Assembly (NCBI GenBank): GCA_002718595.1
Contig: PBFD01000003.1
Location: 109,924-158,771 of the forward strand
From: Gemmatimonadota bacterium
Lineage (GTDB): Bacteria > Gemmatimonadota > Gemmatimonadetes > Longimicrobiales > Gaopeijiaceae
Reading direction: 5' to 3'
Length of the DNA: 48,848 nucleotides
Shown: in pieces, positions 9,067 through 16,989 of the stretch
How positions within the stretch are numbered: the first letter of the stretch is position 1
Layout: every line of letters begins with the position of its first letter
Made by a program: the position numbers and the translations under genes
The notes under the pieces: model-generated
Seen by the model: only the letters and a program-made list of their open reading frames with translations
The model's database searches: none
What the model was told of the DNA's origin: nothing

Positions 9067-9699
9067 TCAATGGTATCTACATGCTGGATAGTTTACCGAA
9101 ACAGTTTCCTCTAACCAGGAACCACATTGGTGACCATTTTCCATCATTCCCCTTGTCCTCAGTTCACCTGATTCCGAAAAGTCCTCAACCATCCCGTGCT
9201 GAACCCCATCAATAAAAATAACACTAACGTTCAACGAACCATCTTCGTAATATCTAAGCCAAGAGCCATCCTGCTTCCCGTCTATGTAACTTCCAGAATA
9301 ATTTAGGGTTTCATTTACGTAGTATTTCCGAAATGGACCATCGTAAATGCCAGCGTTATAAAATCTCTCTTCAAACAAGTTACCATTTTCGTAATAGGTC
9401 TTTTCTAAACCGTCTGGTTGACCCCTGAAATGATTAGCTTCATATGCCAAATTTCCGTTACTATGATACATCCTAACCTCCCCCTGAGTCCTACCATCCG
9501 TCAGGTCAGCAACAACCCTCTCCCTACCAGTATCCCAGTATCGGACGACCGGCCCATTAAATGGTTCCATAAGTAACGGATCCAAAAAGACATCTGCCGC
9601 GCGTACTAAGCTTTCAAGATTAGTTGGTATTTGAGCTCTCAGGACACTTGAGCTCAACGTGAAGCTCAACGCGAGGCTTAAAAATATTTGTATTTTCAT
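9067..9699 (-). CDS. Secreted MORN-repeat (YwqK-like) protein
   Basis: A 210-aa exported protein: a signal peptide (IFLSLALSFTLSSSVLRA) followed by at least five tandem MORN_2-type repeats, such as RMYHSNGNLAYEANHFRG, KTYYENGNLFEERFYNAG, RKYYVNETLNYSGSYIDG and RYYEDGSLNVSVIFIDG. These repeats occur in the so-called YwqK antitoxin family and in many periplasmic or surface proteins. The antitoxin label is not evidence of a toxin here, and no toxin gene is adjacent. The start ATG 9699 is preceded by AGGAG in the minus-strand leader (GGAGAGGTAACGATTCCC before ATG). The function is unknown. Confidence 0.8.
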   Translation of the reverse strand: MKIQIFLSLALSFTLSSSVLRAQIPTNLESLVRAADVFLDPLLMEPFNGPVVRYWDTGRERVVADLTDGRTQGEVRMYHSNGNLAYEANHFRGQPDGLEKTYYENGNLFEERFYNAGIYDGPFRKYYVNETLNYSGSYIDGKQDGSWLRYYEDGSLNVSVIFIDGVQHGMVEDFSESGELRTRGMMENGHQCGSWLEETVSVNYPACRYH

Positions 9700-10006
9700 G
9701 GGAATCGTTACCTCTCCTGTATATGGTCCGATAAATATAGCACAATATCATTTTATGTCGGAATGACCTGTCTAAAATACTAGGTAAATATTTTTCCACA
9801 GTGTGTTTTTTAGTGTATACAGCTAGGATTTAGTATCATGTAAACTACTATATAATAACAATTTACAAACTATCCTGTTAAGAAGGTTGTCCACATAGTG
9901 AAAAACTGTACTATAATGGCTCCTAAAGAGGAATTTTTCTTTGACTTGTGAAGTTTTTCGCTATATTATGAATCTCTACAATAAATGTCATTTAGACTAA
10001 AACTTT
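9700..10006. other. AT-rich intergenic region with divergent control signals
   Basis: This 307-bp stretch separates the divergent MORN-protein and NrtR-like genes and holds no credible reading frame. It is markedly AT-rich. It contains the sigma70-like promoter listed separately and a TAGTA/TACTA inverted repeat (9831-9835 and 9846-9850). A second weak promoter-like pair, TTGTCC (9887) and TATAAT (9912), has a rather long 19-nt spacer. It is the natural place for an operator of the adjacent regulator, but I cannot identify one with confidence. Confidence 0.5.
9941..9969 (+). promoter_or_regulatory. Sigma70-like promoter upstream of the NrtR-like gene
   Basis: A -35 element TTGACT (9941-9946) and a -10 element TATTAT (9964-9969) are separated by 17 nt. 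They lie 37 nt before ATG 10007, leaving a leader of about 30 nt without an obvious ribosome site. Confidence 0.55.
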
Positions 10007-10735
10007 ATGTCCCAATTCGAGCAGCTCTACCTAGACACAGCTTTTCTAGAGCCCTCAGGAGCAAACTTTGAGGTAAACCTTGAGTTTGTAGTGTTTCAAG
10101 TGAGCAAGAGAGATCTAAAAGTTTTAACCCTTCCCGCTGGTCATTCGCCATTTGAAGGAGATCTCTCACTTCCAATGCGTAGGTTGGGTATGGAAGGCCT
10201 TAATTCGACTGGTCATACGTATATTTCGCAAGAATTAGGCATTGATTCATTGGTTCACCTGGAACAGATAACTGCGTATACTGGCTCTAAAAAGAACTCA
10301 CCCGTGAGGCAACTAAACATGCTCCTCTTAGGCCTTGCGGGTCGGATCCCTAAGGCCACACGACGTCAACGTGGCTCATTCACTCCCCTGACGGAGATAT
10401 CTTCGGGACTTGGTTCCATGTCCACCCACGATCAACACATGATACTTTTAGCTAGAGAATTTCTTTCCTCTCTAATACAAAATACAACGGTAGCGACCCT
10501 TTTGTGCCCAGAACAATTCACACTAGGTACCCTAAGAAGAGTCTACGAATGTGTATGGGACACTCCTTTAGATAACGCCAATTTTAGGAGAAAAATACTC
10601 GGGACAGACGGATTTGTAGAATTTGTCTCCAAGGCCAAGCAGCAAAACAAACAGGGTCGTCCATCACATTTATATAAATCTGGATCCCTAGACAAACTGA
10701 ATCCCTCTTTCCAACGGCCACCATTCTCTACATAG
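10007..10735 (+). CDS. NrtR-like Nudix-family transcriptional regulator
   Basis: A 242-aa protein with the layout of NrtR regulators: an N-terminal Nudix-like domain (about 20-155) and a C-terminal winged helix (about 168-225). The C-terminal segments FTLGTLRRVYECVW, LDNANFRRKIL and GRPSHLY are the typical signature. The Nudix box region (57-80, MRRLGMEGLNSTGHTYISQELGI) keeps the spacing but lacks the catalytic REUxEE glutamates. This suggests ligand sensing rather than hydrolysis, as in NrtR, which binds ADP-ribose and controls NAD metabolism. No NAD gene is adjacent, so the ligand and targets are open. A promoter lies at 9941-9969. Confidence 0.8.
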   Translation: MSQFEQLYLDTAFLEPSGANFEVNLEFVVFQVSKRDLKVLTLPAGHSPFEGDLSLPMRRLGMEGLNSTGHTYISQELGIDSLVHLEQITAYTGSKKNSPVRQLNMLLLGLAGRIPKATRRQRGSFTPLTEISSGLGSMSTHDQHMILLAREFLSSLIQNTTVATLLCPEQFTLGTLRRVYECVWDTPLDNANFRRKILGTDGFVEFVSKAKQQNKQGRPSHLYKSGSLDKLNPSFQRPPFST

Positions 10736-10800
10736 TTTAGTAATGCTATATGGATGGCATAATCGAACCCCTTTCTGATACCAAAATACACAGAGGAAAT

Positions 10801-11220
10801 ATGCTTTCTAAGAGTTACAATACAGCTTATTTACCTGTTTTCCTTTCATTGATACTCATCGCCTCACTAGCAGGAAAAGCAATTGGGCAAGAGGCGTTCA
10901 ATCCAAAGGGTCACTATCAATTGACTACCAATGTGTTAGGCTTTGAAGAACCTGTTCAATTCGATCTGGAAGTGACTCCAATTGAACACGGTTACGCCGC
11001 CAATGTTACTAGTGACATTGCGCCGGATATCTCTCGAACTGTACCCGTAGAAGTGACTGGAAGAGAGCTACACTATGAGACCGCTACTCCAAACGGAACA
11101 CTCTCGATCGCTATTTCAGTCGAGCAAGATAATTCGGTTAAGGGGACTTGGAATTTGGGTCTTTTTCTTCGAGGAACTTTAGCTGGCAGAAAACTAGCGG
11201 AAGAATCTTCTGACTCTTAA
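10801..11220 (+). CDS. Small secreted protein of unknown function
   Basis: I do not recognise this family. It is a 139-aa protein with an N-terminal signal peptide (YLPVFLSLILIASLAGKAIGQ) followed by a compact, beta-rich domain of about 110 residues with no cysteines. AGAGG lies just upstream of ATG 10801, favouring this start over an in-frame ATG at 10750. It sits 65 nt after the NrtR-like gene and 47 nt before the propeller-amidohydrolase gene on the same strand, so it may be co-expressed with either one. Confidence 0.7.
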   Translation: MLSKSYNTAYLPVFLSLILIASLAGKAIGQEAFNPKGHYQLTTNVLGFEEPVQFDLEVTPIEHGYAANVTSDIAPDISRTVPVEVTGRELHYETATPNGTLSIAISVEQDNSVKGTWNLGLFLRGTLAGRKLAEESSDS

Positions 11221-11267
11221 GCTTCAAGTCAGTATCAATCACTTTTCTTAACCACAAAGGAATAGCC

Positions 11268-14200
11268 ATGATCAGTGGCTCTAGCCTCAAATTCTCAGTC
11301 GCTTTCGTTGCGATATGTTTCATTCCAGGTCTGGGTTTATGGACGGTGCACACAGAGGAATCACATGAGGATATAGAAGTTCTCCTTTACGAAGGTACCA
11401 ACATGGCTGCTAGCCTGTCCCCCGATGGAGAAAAGCTCGCTATTGACCTAATTGGAAGGATTTGGATTTTAAGCTCTAAGGGAGGCCAGGCCACACCGAT
11501 AACAGACCCAGAAGGTGACGCTAGGCAACCCCAATGGTCTCCCGATGGAACCTGGATAGCTTTTCAGGCCTATTGGAATGGAGACTATGATATCTGGATT
11601 ATTCGAGAGAATGGATCTGGCCTTCGCCAAGTCACGTCTGGACCTTTTGATGACAGGGAACCCCAATGGTCAAAAGATGGGACCAAAATATTCTTTTCTT
11701 CCGATCGCAATGGTAATTACGATATTTGGGAGGTTTTATTGGACAGAGGTGAGACGGTAGCACTCACTAATAGTCCAGAAAATGAATTCTACCCAGCCAG
11801 TTCACCGAATGGTGATTTTCTGGCTTACGTGTCGGACGGTAGCACCCCCGGCATTTGGCTGAAAGAAGCCGATAAGAATCCCTTTATCTTTTTGCAAAGT
11901 GATTTGGAAACATCATTTCATGCTCCAAATTGGTTTCAGAATGGAGATGAACTGTTTCTATCATACAGTTCGCAAAGTCATGGATCCACTGAACTACTGA
12001 TCAGACCCGTGAACCGAGAGACCAATAGCTCCCAAATAATCAGCTCACCTGGAGAAGACGTGTTCCCCTTTCGGACAAGCACTCTCGATTCTCGGTTGGC
12101 ATACACATCTGACGGAAGGATCCGCCTATATGATCTTCAAGAGCAATCGGTGGAAGAAATTCCATTTTCCGCTAGTGTCTCTATAATGCGGCCCTCTTAC
12201 CAAAGGGTACTTCGAAACCTCACTGGTTCAGGATTAAATACTACTAGAGGAATTATCTCCCCAGCAATTTCCCCAGATGGGAATAGAGTGCTTTTTGTGG
12301 CTCTTGGAGACATCTGGATTATGGATTTTGATAATATTCCTAAACGTCTCACGGATGATGCATCTGTGGAAAGAGATCCTAGCTGGTCGCCTGATGGTAA
12401 TTCTATTGCCTACACTTCCGACCGAGGTGGAACTTTTCAGATATGGATTCAAGATTTATCTAATGGAAACACGACACAATTGACCACTGAGGGCGGATCA
12501 TTCGCTAGCTGGTCGCCTGATGGTAATTCTATTGCCTACATTGATTCAGAAAGATTCGATAGCTCTGTTAAAATAGTTTCCCTTTCGTCGGGTTTGTTTG
12601 AGACACTCCGTACTGGTTTGAATGATCCAGGTCGACCAACATGGGCACCCAGTGGACGCTCCATCGTGCTGTCTGCCAAGTGGCAATATTCTACCCGTTT
12701 CAGAGAAGGCATAAATAGACCCTTACAAATCTCAGTCGATGGGCCAATAGCAAGCAGACGAAACATTCCCAACCAACCAACAGAAATTACTGGAGGGCCT
12801 TCGGAGGAAATAGGCTACGATCTTTTTCCTCAAAAACTGATCACTGAGAATGAGCGTTGGTTAGAATTTATTTCTCACGGATCTGTGGGAAGCCGAAATA
12901 CAGACGGTCCAATATGGTCTCCCGATGGGCTAATGATGGCCTACATAGCGGAAGGAGTCCTGTGGATCATTCCAGTAAATCAAGCAGGTGATCCAATAGG
13001 GCCCAGTCGGAGACTTACCACAAAGCTCGCAGACGATCCCTCCTGGGCCGGTGATTCCAAATCTATACTATACCTAACCCCTTCAGGCTTGGAACGCGTT
13101 TGGATACAAGATGGCGCAGTTGACTCGATTCCATTGCTATTAAACTGGCAGAACAAAACTTCTACTGAAGACTACGTAATCCATTCAGCAACTATTTTTG
13201 ACGGGCAATCCCAGGCTCTGCAAAGAGAAAAAGATATAGTAATAAGCGGTGACAGGATCATCAGCATTACCGATCACGACGAGTCTTTACATACTGGAAC
13301 TGTCATCGATGCAAGCCAAGGATACATTGCCCCTGGCTTAATTGAAACTCATACACACGAAGGCCTGGAGGGAGGCGAAGTGTCTGGAAGGGTATACCTG
13401 GCCTACGGAGTCACATCTATCCGCAATCCTACAGGAGACCCTTATGAAATGATGGAACTAAGGGAATCAATTGGGTCAGGAAGAAGAATGGGCCCTAGGA
13501 TTTTTGGCACAGGTAATTCTGTTGATGGGAGTCGGATCTACTATGCTGGCGTACCAACTCTTGGTAGTCCCACCGAAATACCCCTCGAGATAAACAGGGC
13601 AGAACTGCTAGAATACGATCTTATCAAAACTTATGTGCGACTCTCAGACGGCGTGCAGAAGGAAGTCATCAAATCCGCACATTCTATTGGGATTCCAGTA
13701 ACTTCTCATGAACTTTATCCAGCTGTGGCTAATGGGGCAGATGGCGTAGAACATGTAAGAGGTACAAGTCGCAGAGGTTATTCGACTAAGGTTTCGGAAC
13801 TGAATAGGAGTTATCAAGACGTAATAGACCTCCTTGCTGTCTCAGGGATGACTTTAACACCAACGATAGGCATTTATGGAGCTTACGAGCTCGTCGCCGT
13901 TGATGACCCTACAATTTTTGACGACCCAAGAGTGACCTCATTTTTCCCAGAAGCTGCCCTCGGTCATTACATACCACCTGAGTTGCTACCAGCTAGCCGA
14001 AAACTCGTTGAGAACATGGCTTCCCTGCCTAAAAGGGTAGTCGAAAACGGGGGCGTGATTATTATGGGAACAGACACGCCCATAAATCCAAGAGGGTTGA
14101 GTCTTATTTCAGAAATGCAAGCCCTGGTAGACTATGGTGGAATGACGCCACTTGATGTCATGAGAGCTAGCACGTCCATAGCAGCAGAAGCTATGGGATA

Positions 14201-14351
14201 TGGAGCAGAAATTGGTAGTGTAAAAGAAGGAATGATAGCTGACCTAATATTGCTAGATGAAAACCCTCTCGAGGACATCCGAGCGGTACGCAGCCTAAGA
14301 TGGGTTATGAAGGGAGGTGAATTGTTGTCCGTAAAGGAACTCTTGCACTAG
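11268..14351 (+). CDS. Secreted TolB-type propeller fused to an amidohydrolase
   Basis: A 1027-aa exported protein. After a signal peptide (SVAFVAICFIPGLGLW) come two blocks of PD40/WD40-like TolB propeller repeats, recognised by repeated WSPDG motifs between about residues 40 and 610. The C-terminal third (about 635-1027) is a metal-dependent amidohydrolase of the imidazolonepropionase-like group: H695 and H697 in ETHTHEG, HELYPAVANGADGVEH, and GTDTPINPRG carrying the late metal-site Asp. Such enzymes cleave amide bonds of cyclic imides or dipeptides, and the substrate here is unknown. AAAGGA lies 7 nt before ATG 11268. A perfect 36-bp repeat inside the propeller is listed separately. Confidence 0.9.
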   Translation: MISGSSLKFSVAFVAICFIPGLGLWTVHTEESHEDIEVLLYEGTNMAASLSPDGEKLAIDLIGRIWILSSKGGQATPITDPEGDARQPQWSPDGTWIAFQAYWNGDYDIWIIRENGSGLRQVTSGPFDDREPQWSKDGTKIFFSSDRNGNYDIWEVLLDRGETVALTNSPENEFYPASSPNGDFLAYVSDGSTPGIWLKEADKNPFIFLQSDLETSFHAPNWFQNGDELFLSYSSQSHGSTELLIRPVNRETNSSQIISSPGEDVFPFRTSTLDSRLAYTSDGRIRLYDLQEQSVEEIPFSASVSIMRPSYQRVLRNLTGSGLNTTRGIISPAISPDGNRVLFVALGDIWIMDFDNIPKRLTDDASVERDPSWSPDGNSIAYTSDRGGTFQIWIQDLSNGNTTQLTTEGGSFASWSPDGNSIAYIDSERFDSSVKIVSLSSGLFETLRTGLNDPGRPTWAPSGRSIVLSAKWQYSTRFREGINRPLQISVDGPIASRRNIPNQPTEITGGPSEEIGYDLFPQKLITENERWLEFISHGSVGSRNTDGPIWSPDGLMMAYIAEGVLWIIPVNQAGDPIGPSRRLTTKLADDPSWAGDSKSILYLTPSGLERVWIQDGAVDSIPLLLNWQNKTSTEDYVIHSATIFDGQSQALQREKDIVISGDRIISITDHDESLHTGTVIDASQGYIAPGLIETHTHEGLEGGEVSGRVYLAYGVTSIRNPTGDPYEMMELRESIGSGRRMGPRIFGTGNSVDGSRIYYAGVPTLGSPTEIPLEINRAELLEYDLIKTYVRLSDGVQKEVIKSAHSIGIPVTSHELYPAVANGADGVEHVRGTSRRGYSTKVSELNRSYQDVIDLLAVSGMTLTPTIGIYGAYELVAVDDPTIFDDPRVTSFFPEAALGHYIPPELLPASRKLVENMASLPKRVVENGGVIIMGTDTPINPRGLSLISEMQALVDYGGMTPLDVMRASTSIAAEAMGYGAEIGSVKEGMIADLILLDENPLEDIRAVRSLRWVMKGGELLSVKELLH
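12379..12540 (+). repeat. Perfect 36-bp in-frame direct repeat inside propeller coding sequence
   Basis: The same 36 bases occur at 12379-12414 and 12505-12540, encoding SWSPDGNSIAY in both copies. The offset is 126 bp, exactly 42 codons, about one propeller blade. The rest of the two blades has diverged, so this looks like local gene conversion or a recent partial blade duplication. Confidence 0.9.
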
Positions 14352-14384
14352 GAGTCAGGTTTAGTCTTGCTCCCCCACTAGGCA

Positions 14385-14402
14385 AATCCTTGTACAAGGA
14401 TT
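14385..14402. repeat. Perfect 18-bp palindrome between convergent genes
   Basis: AATCCTTGTACAAGGATT reads identically on both strands. It lies 33 nt after the amidohydrolase stop and 28 nt before the convergent triple-RidA stop. It could form a 7-bp hairpin with a GTAC loop, but there is no T-run on either side. It is either a weak bidirectional terminator or a dimeric protein-binding site. Confidence 0.5.
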
Positions 14403-14430
14403 CATCCATCATTCCGGAAAGTCACAAGGT

Positions 14431-15549
14431 TCAATTGGCTGTGACTTGTATCTCCACTTTTGCCCTGCCCATCAAAGGAGCACCAATTACAGTAGGTTGC
14501 GGCATATCCGCGCCAAGTAACTCCTGGACCACCTCCATCACGACTGCATAGTCTCTGATGTCGGTCAAATAAATCCACATATTCTCTATGTCATCAAAAT
14601 CTCTTGATCCAGCTGCTAGAATGGACTCTATTCGAGCCATGACCGCATGTGTTTCATCAACCGCATTCTCTGCCCCAACAACAATTCCAGCCACATACAA
14701 TTTTTCTCCCGATTCAATGGATGGGGAAAAAGGCCTCCTTCGAGTTGGGGCTGTGGGACTTACCATCCTTCTTCGCACTGATTTGTCAGCTATGCACTGT
14801 ATTTCCGAAGAAAACACTTTGTTGACTAAACCAGCCCTTACTGTCGCACGGGCTGGAGGATCCTCGACAGGCATAAACTCGATGTACGCTGCATTCATAG
14901 CTTGGAAATCTCTGGGATCATCCAAAAACACTTTGCAACTTACCAAATTTGAAAATTCCATCCCAGCTTCATCCAATACCAATCCAATATTTCCAAGAAT
15001 CCGCTTGGTTTGTATTCCCACATCACCAGGAACTGGCTGAAATGTTTCTGGGCTGCGACTGGTCGCACCAGAGATGAATAATGTATTATCGACCATTATC
15101 CCCCACGAATAGGGTAATTCAGGAGACTTTAGGCCTGCTGGGGTGATTATTTCTTTAGGCCCATTCGTGGCTACGGCAGAAACTTGGATTAGTGCTTTAG
15201 GATCAAGTAAATCGACTTCTACAGTTGTCCGGGTGGGAGCATCTTCATCGAAGTAAGTTCGGTAGATAGTATTCATGGCTTGAAAGTCTCTAGTATCCTT
15301 CAGAAAAACGTTGGAAACTACAACATCGGCATAGCCAAGCTGTCTCTCTTTAAGGTCATCACCTAGCCTCTCCAGCACAGCTATGGTCTGTTCTTCAATG
15401 GTTCGTAATTCTCTTCCTTGGTCTTCCGTAACAGTAATTTCTGGGAAATAGGAAATCTGAGAGTCTTGTGCTAGCCCATGTGCTGGTATGACAAGAGCCA
15501 AAATTACTAGCTGACTCAGTATGATTGTTTCGCTGGACCTGTAAAACAT
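14431..15549 (-). CDS. Exported protein with three tandem RidA-like domains
   Basis: RidA (YjgF/YER057c) proteins deaminate reactive enamine/imine intermediates and are normally ~130-aa single domains forming trimers. This 372-aa protein has a signal peptide (ILSQLVILALVIPAHGLA) and three copies at about residues 33-129, 131-256 and 265-372. The matching segments are VFLKDTRDFQAMN, VFLDDPRDFQAMN and IYLTDIRDYAVVM. The arginine equivalent to E. coli Arg105 is present in copies 1 (TRTTVEV) and 2 (ARATVRAG) but not in copy 3 (QPTVIGAPL). The start at ATG 15549 is fixed by AGGAG 7 nt upstream, and a longer in-frame ATG at 15600 lacks this. An exported triple domain could be a self-contained pseudo-trimer. 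Confidence 0.85.
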   Translation of the reverse strand: MFYRSSETIILSQLVILALVIPAHGLAQDSQISYFPEITVTEDQGRELRTIEEQTIAVLERLGDDLKERQLGYADVVVSNVFLKDTRDFQAMNTIYRTYFDEDAPTRTTVEVDLLDPKALIQVSAVATNGPKEIITPAGLKSPELPYSWGIMVDNTLFISGATSRSPETFQPVPGDVGIQTKRILGNIGLVLDEAGMEFSNLVSCKVFLDDPRDFQAMNAAYIEFMPVEDPPARATVRAGLVNKVFSSEIQCIADKSVRRRMVSPTAPTRRRPFSPSIESGEKLYVAGIVVGAENAVDETHAVMARIESILAAGSRDFDDIENMWIYLTDIRDYAVVMEVVQELLGADMPQPTVIGAPLMGRAKVEIQVTAN

Positions 15550-15759
15550 ACACTGGCTCCTATTGTGGGTTCTTCTAGTTATGATCCGCCTATGCAACAA
15601 AGTCTGCTACACTAAAAACTCTATCACCTTCAAATGATCTAGAACACCCTTAAAATCCGAGATGATTTAACTTTTGATTAAATTGACTTCAACGACTAGC
15701 TTCTTTCAAACGATAATTGAATGAATAATGCTGGAGCACCCAAACAATCGGAGTTTTCA

Positions 15760-16989
15760 ATGCCACGAGCTTTATTAAAGCTAATAGTCCTCAGTTTTCT
15801 TCTAATCGGGATTCCTGGAAACTTAAGTTCTCAGACCTACTGGCCTGGAAGTCATCCGAACTGGGATAGAAGAGATCCAGCTGAACTGGGATTAAATCCA
15901 GCAAAAATCCAAGAAGCCGTCGAAGCTGCTGTTGCTGGAGAATCCAATTCCCCCAGAGACTTATCATTCAACCATCGCATGACTTTTGGGCGTGAGCCTT
16001 TTGGCGAACCGATTGGGCCTTTTACTACGAGAGCCCCTCAGACAGGCCTGATCGTCTACAAGGGGTATATTGTGGCTGAATGGGGAGACCCCATGAAAGT
16101 CGATAACACATTTAGTGTTTCTAAGAGTTTTCTTTCAACAACAGTTGGCTTGGCGTACGACAAGGGCATCATCTCAAGTGTTCACGACCTAGTCCGTCCC
16201 TATGTCGCACCAATCGTTTTGGACCATGGAGACGGCGAGCCCGGAGATCAAGATGGTAGAAGGGCTAAGTTGTTATTTGAATCTGAGCATAATCGCAAAA
16301 TCACTTGGGACCATCTATTACGCCAAACGAGTGATTGGGAAGGGACTCTTTGGGGTAAACCTGAATGGGCAGACAGACCTAGCGATGAACCTCTTTCATG
16401 GAAAAACCGTCCACGATTTGATCCGGGAACGGCTTATGAATACAACGATACACGTGTAAACCTTCTAGCTTTGGCCACCACTAGCGTATGGAGACGTCCT
16501 CTTCCGGAAGTTCTACGCGAACACGTGATGGACCCAATCGGTGCATCCCCCACATGGAGATGGCACGGTTATGATAATTCATGGATCACCTTGGATGGTC
16601 GTTCGGTACAAGCTGTAAGTGGCGGAGGCCACTGGGGTGGCGGCATGCTCTTGAGTGCATTTGATCAGGCTAGATTTGGCCTTCTAACCATGCACAAAGG
16701 CATGTGGAACGGTAAAAGTTTGATCTCTGAAGAGTGGATAGGAATGGCCAGTACACCTGGTGGAGTAAACCAGGGTTATGGATTTATGAATTTTTCACTC
16801 AACACTGATCGCGGTCGCTACAGTGAAGCCCCCGAATACACTTGGACTCATACAGGTGCGGGTTCTAATCTTATTTATGTTGATCCAGCAAATGAGTTGG
16901 TGATCGTAGCAAGATGGATCAGAGGCAGGGCCTTTACTGATGTAGTCCATGCAGTGCTAGACAGCATGGAAAATCCTGTCAGAAATTAA
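15760..16989 (+). CDS. Serine hydrolase, class C beta-lactamase/CubicO family, exported
   Basis: A penicillin-binding-protein-like serine hydrolase with a signal peptide (LLKLIVLSFLLIGIPGNLSSQ). In the 409-aa form, the nucleophile motif SVSK (S119, K122) is clear, YND occurs in the second-motif region (AYEYNDTRVN), and HTGAG near the C-terminus is the KTG equivalent. Members are peptidases, esterases or beta-lactamases, so a resistance role should not be assumed. GGAG lies 6 nt before ATG 15760, which is preferred over ATG 15721. Its stop overlaps that of the convergent selenoprotein gene in TTAA (16986-16989). Confidence 0.88.
   Translation: MPRALLKLIVLSFLLIGIPGNLSSQTYWPGSHPNWDRRDPAELGLNPAKIQEAVEAAVAGESNSPRDLSFNHRMTFGREPFGEPIGPFTTRAPQTGLIVYKGYIVAEWGDPMKVDNTFSVSKSFLSTTVGLAYDKGIISSVHDLVRPYVAPIVLDHGDGEPGDQDGRRAKLLFESEHNRKITWDHLLRQTSDWEGTLWGKPEWADRPSDEPLSWKNRPRFDPGTAYEYNDTRVNLLALATTSVWRRPLPEVLREHVMDPIGASPTWRWHGYDNSWITLDGRSVQAVSGGGHWGGGMLLSAFDQARFGLLTMHKGMWNGKSLISEEWIGMASTPGGVNQGYGFMNFSLNTDRGRYSEAPEYTWTHTGAGSNLIYVDPANELVIVARWIRGRAFTDVVHAVLDSMENPVRN

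Noticed and set aside
9067-9699. MORN-repeat protein as an antitoxin of a toxin-antitoxin pair
   Set aside because: The YwqK label comes from a family name. The protein is exported and no small toxin gene is adjacent.
15760-16989. Beta-lactamase resistance gene
   Set aside because: The motifs fit the broad CubicO/class C-like hydrolase family, most of which are not resistance enzymes.
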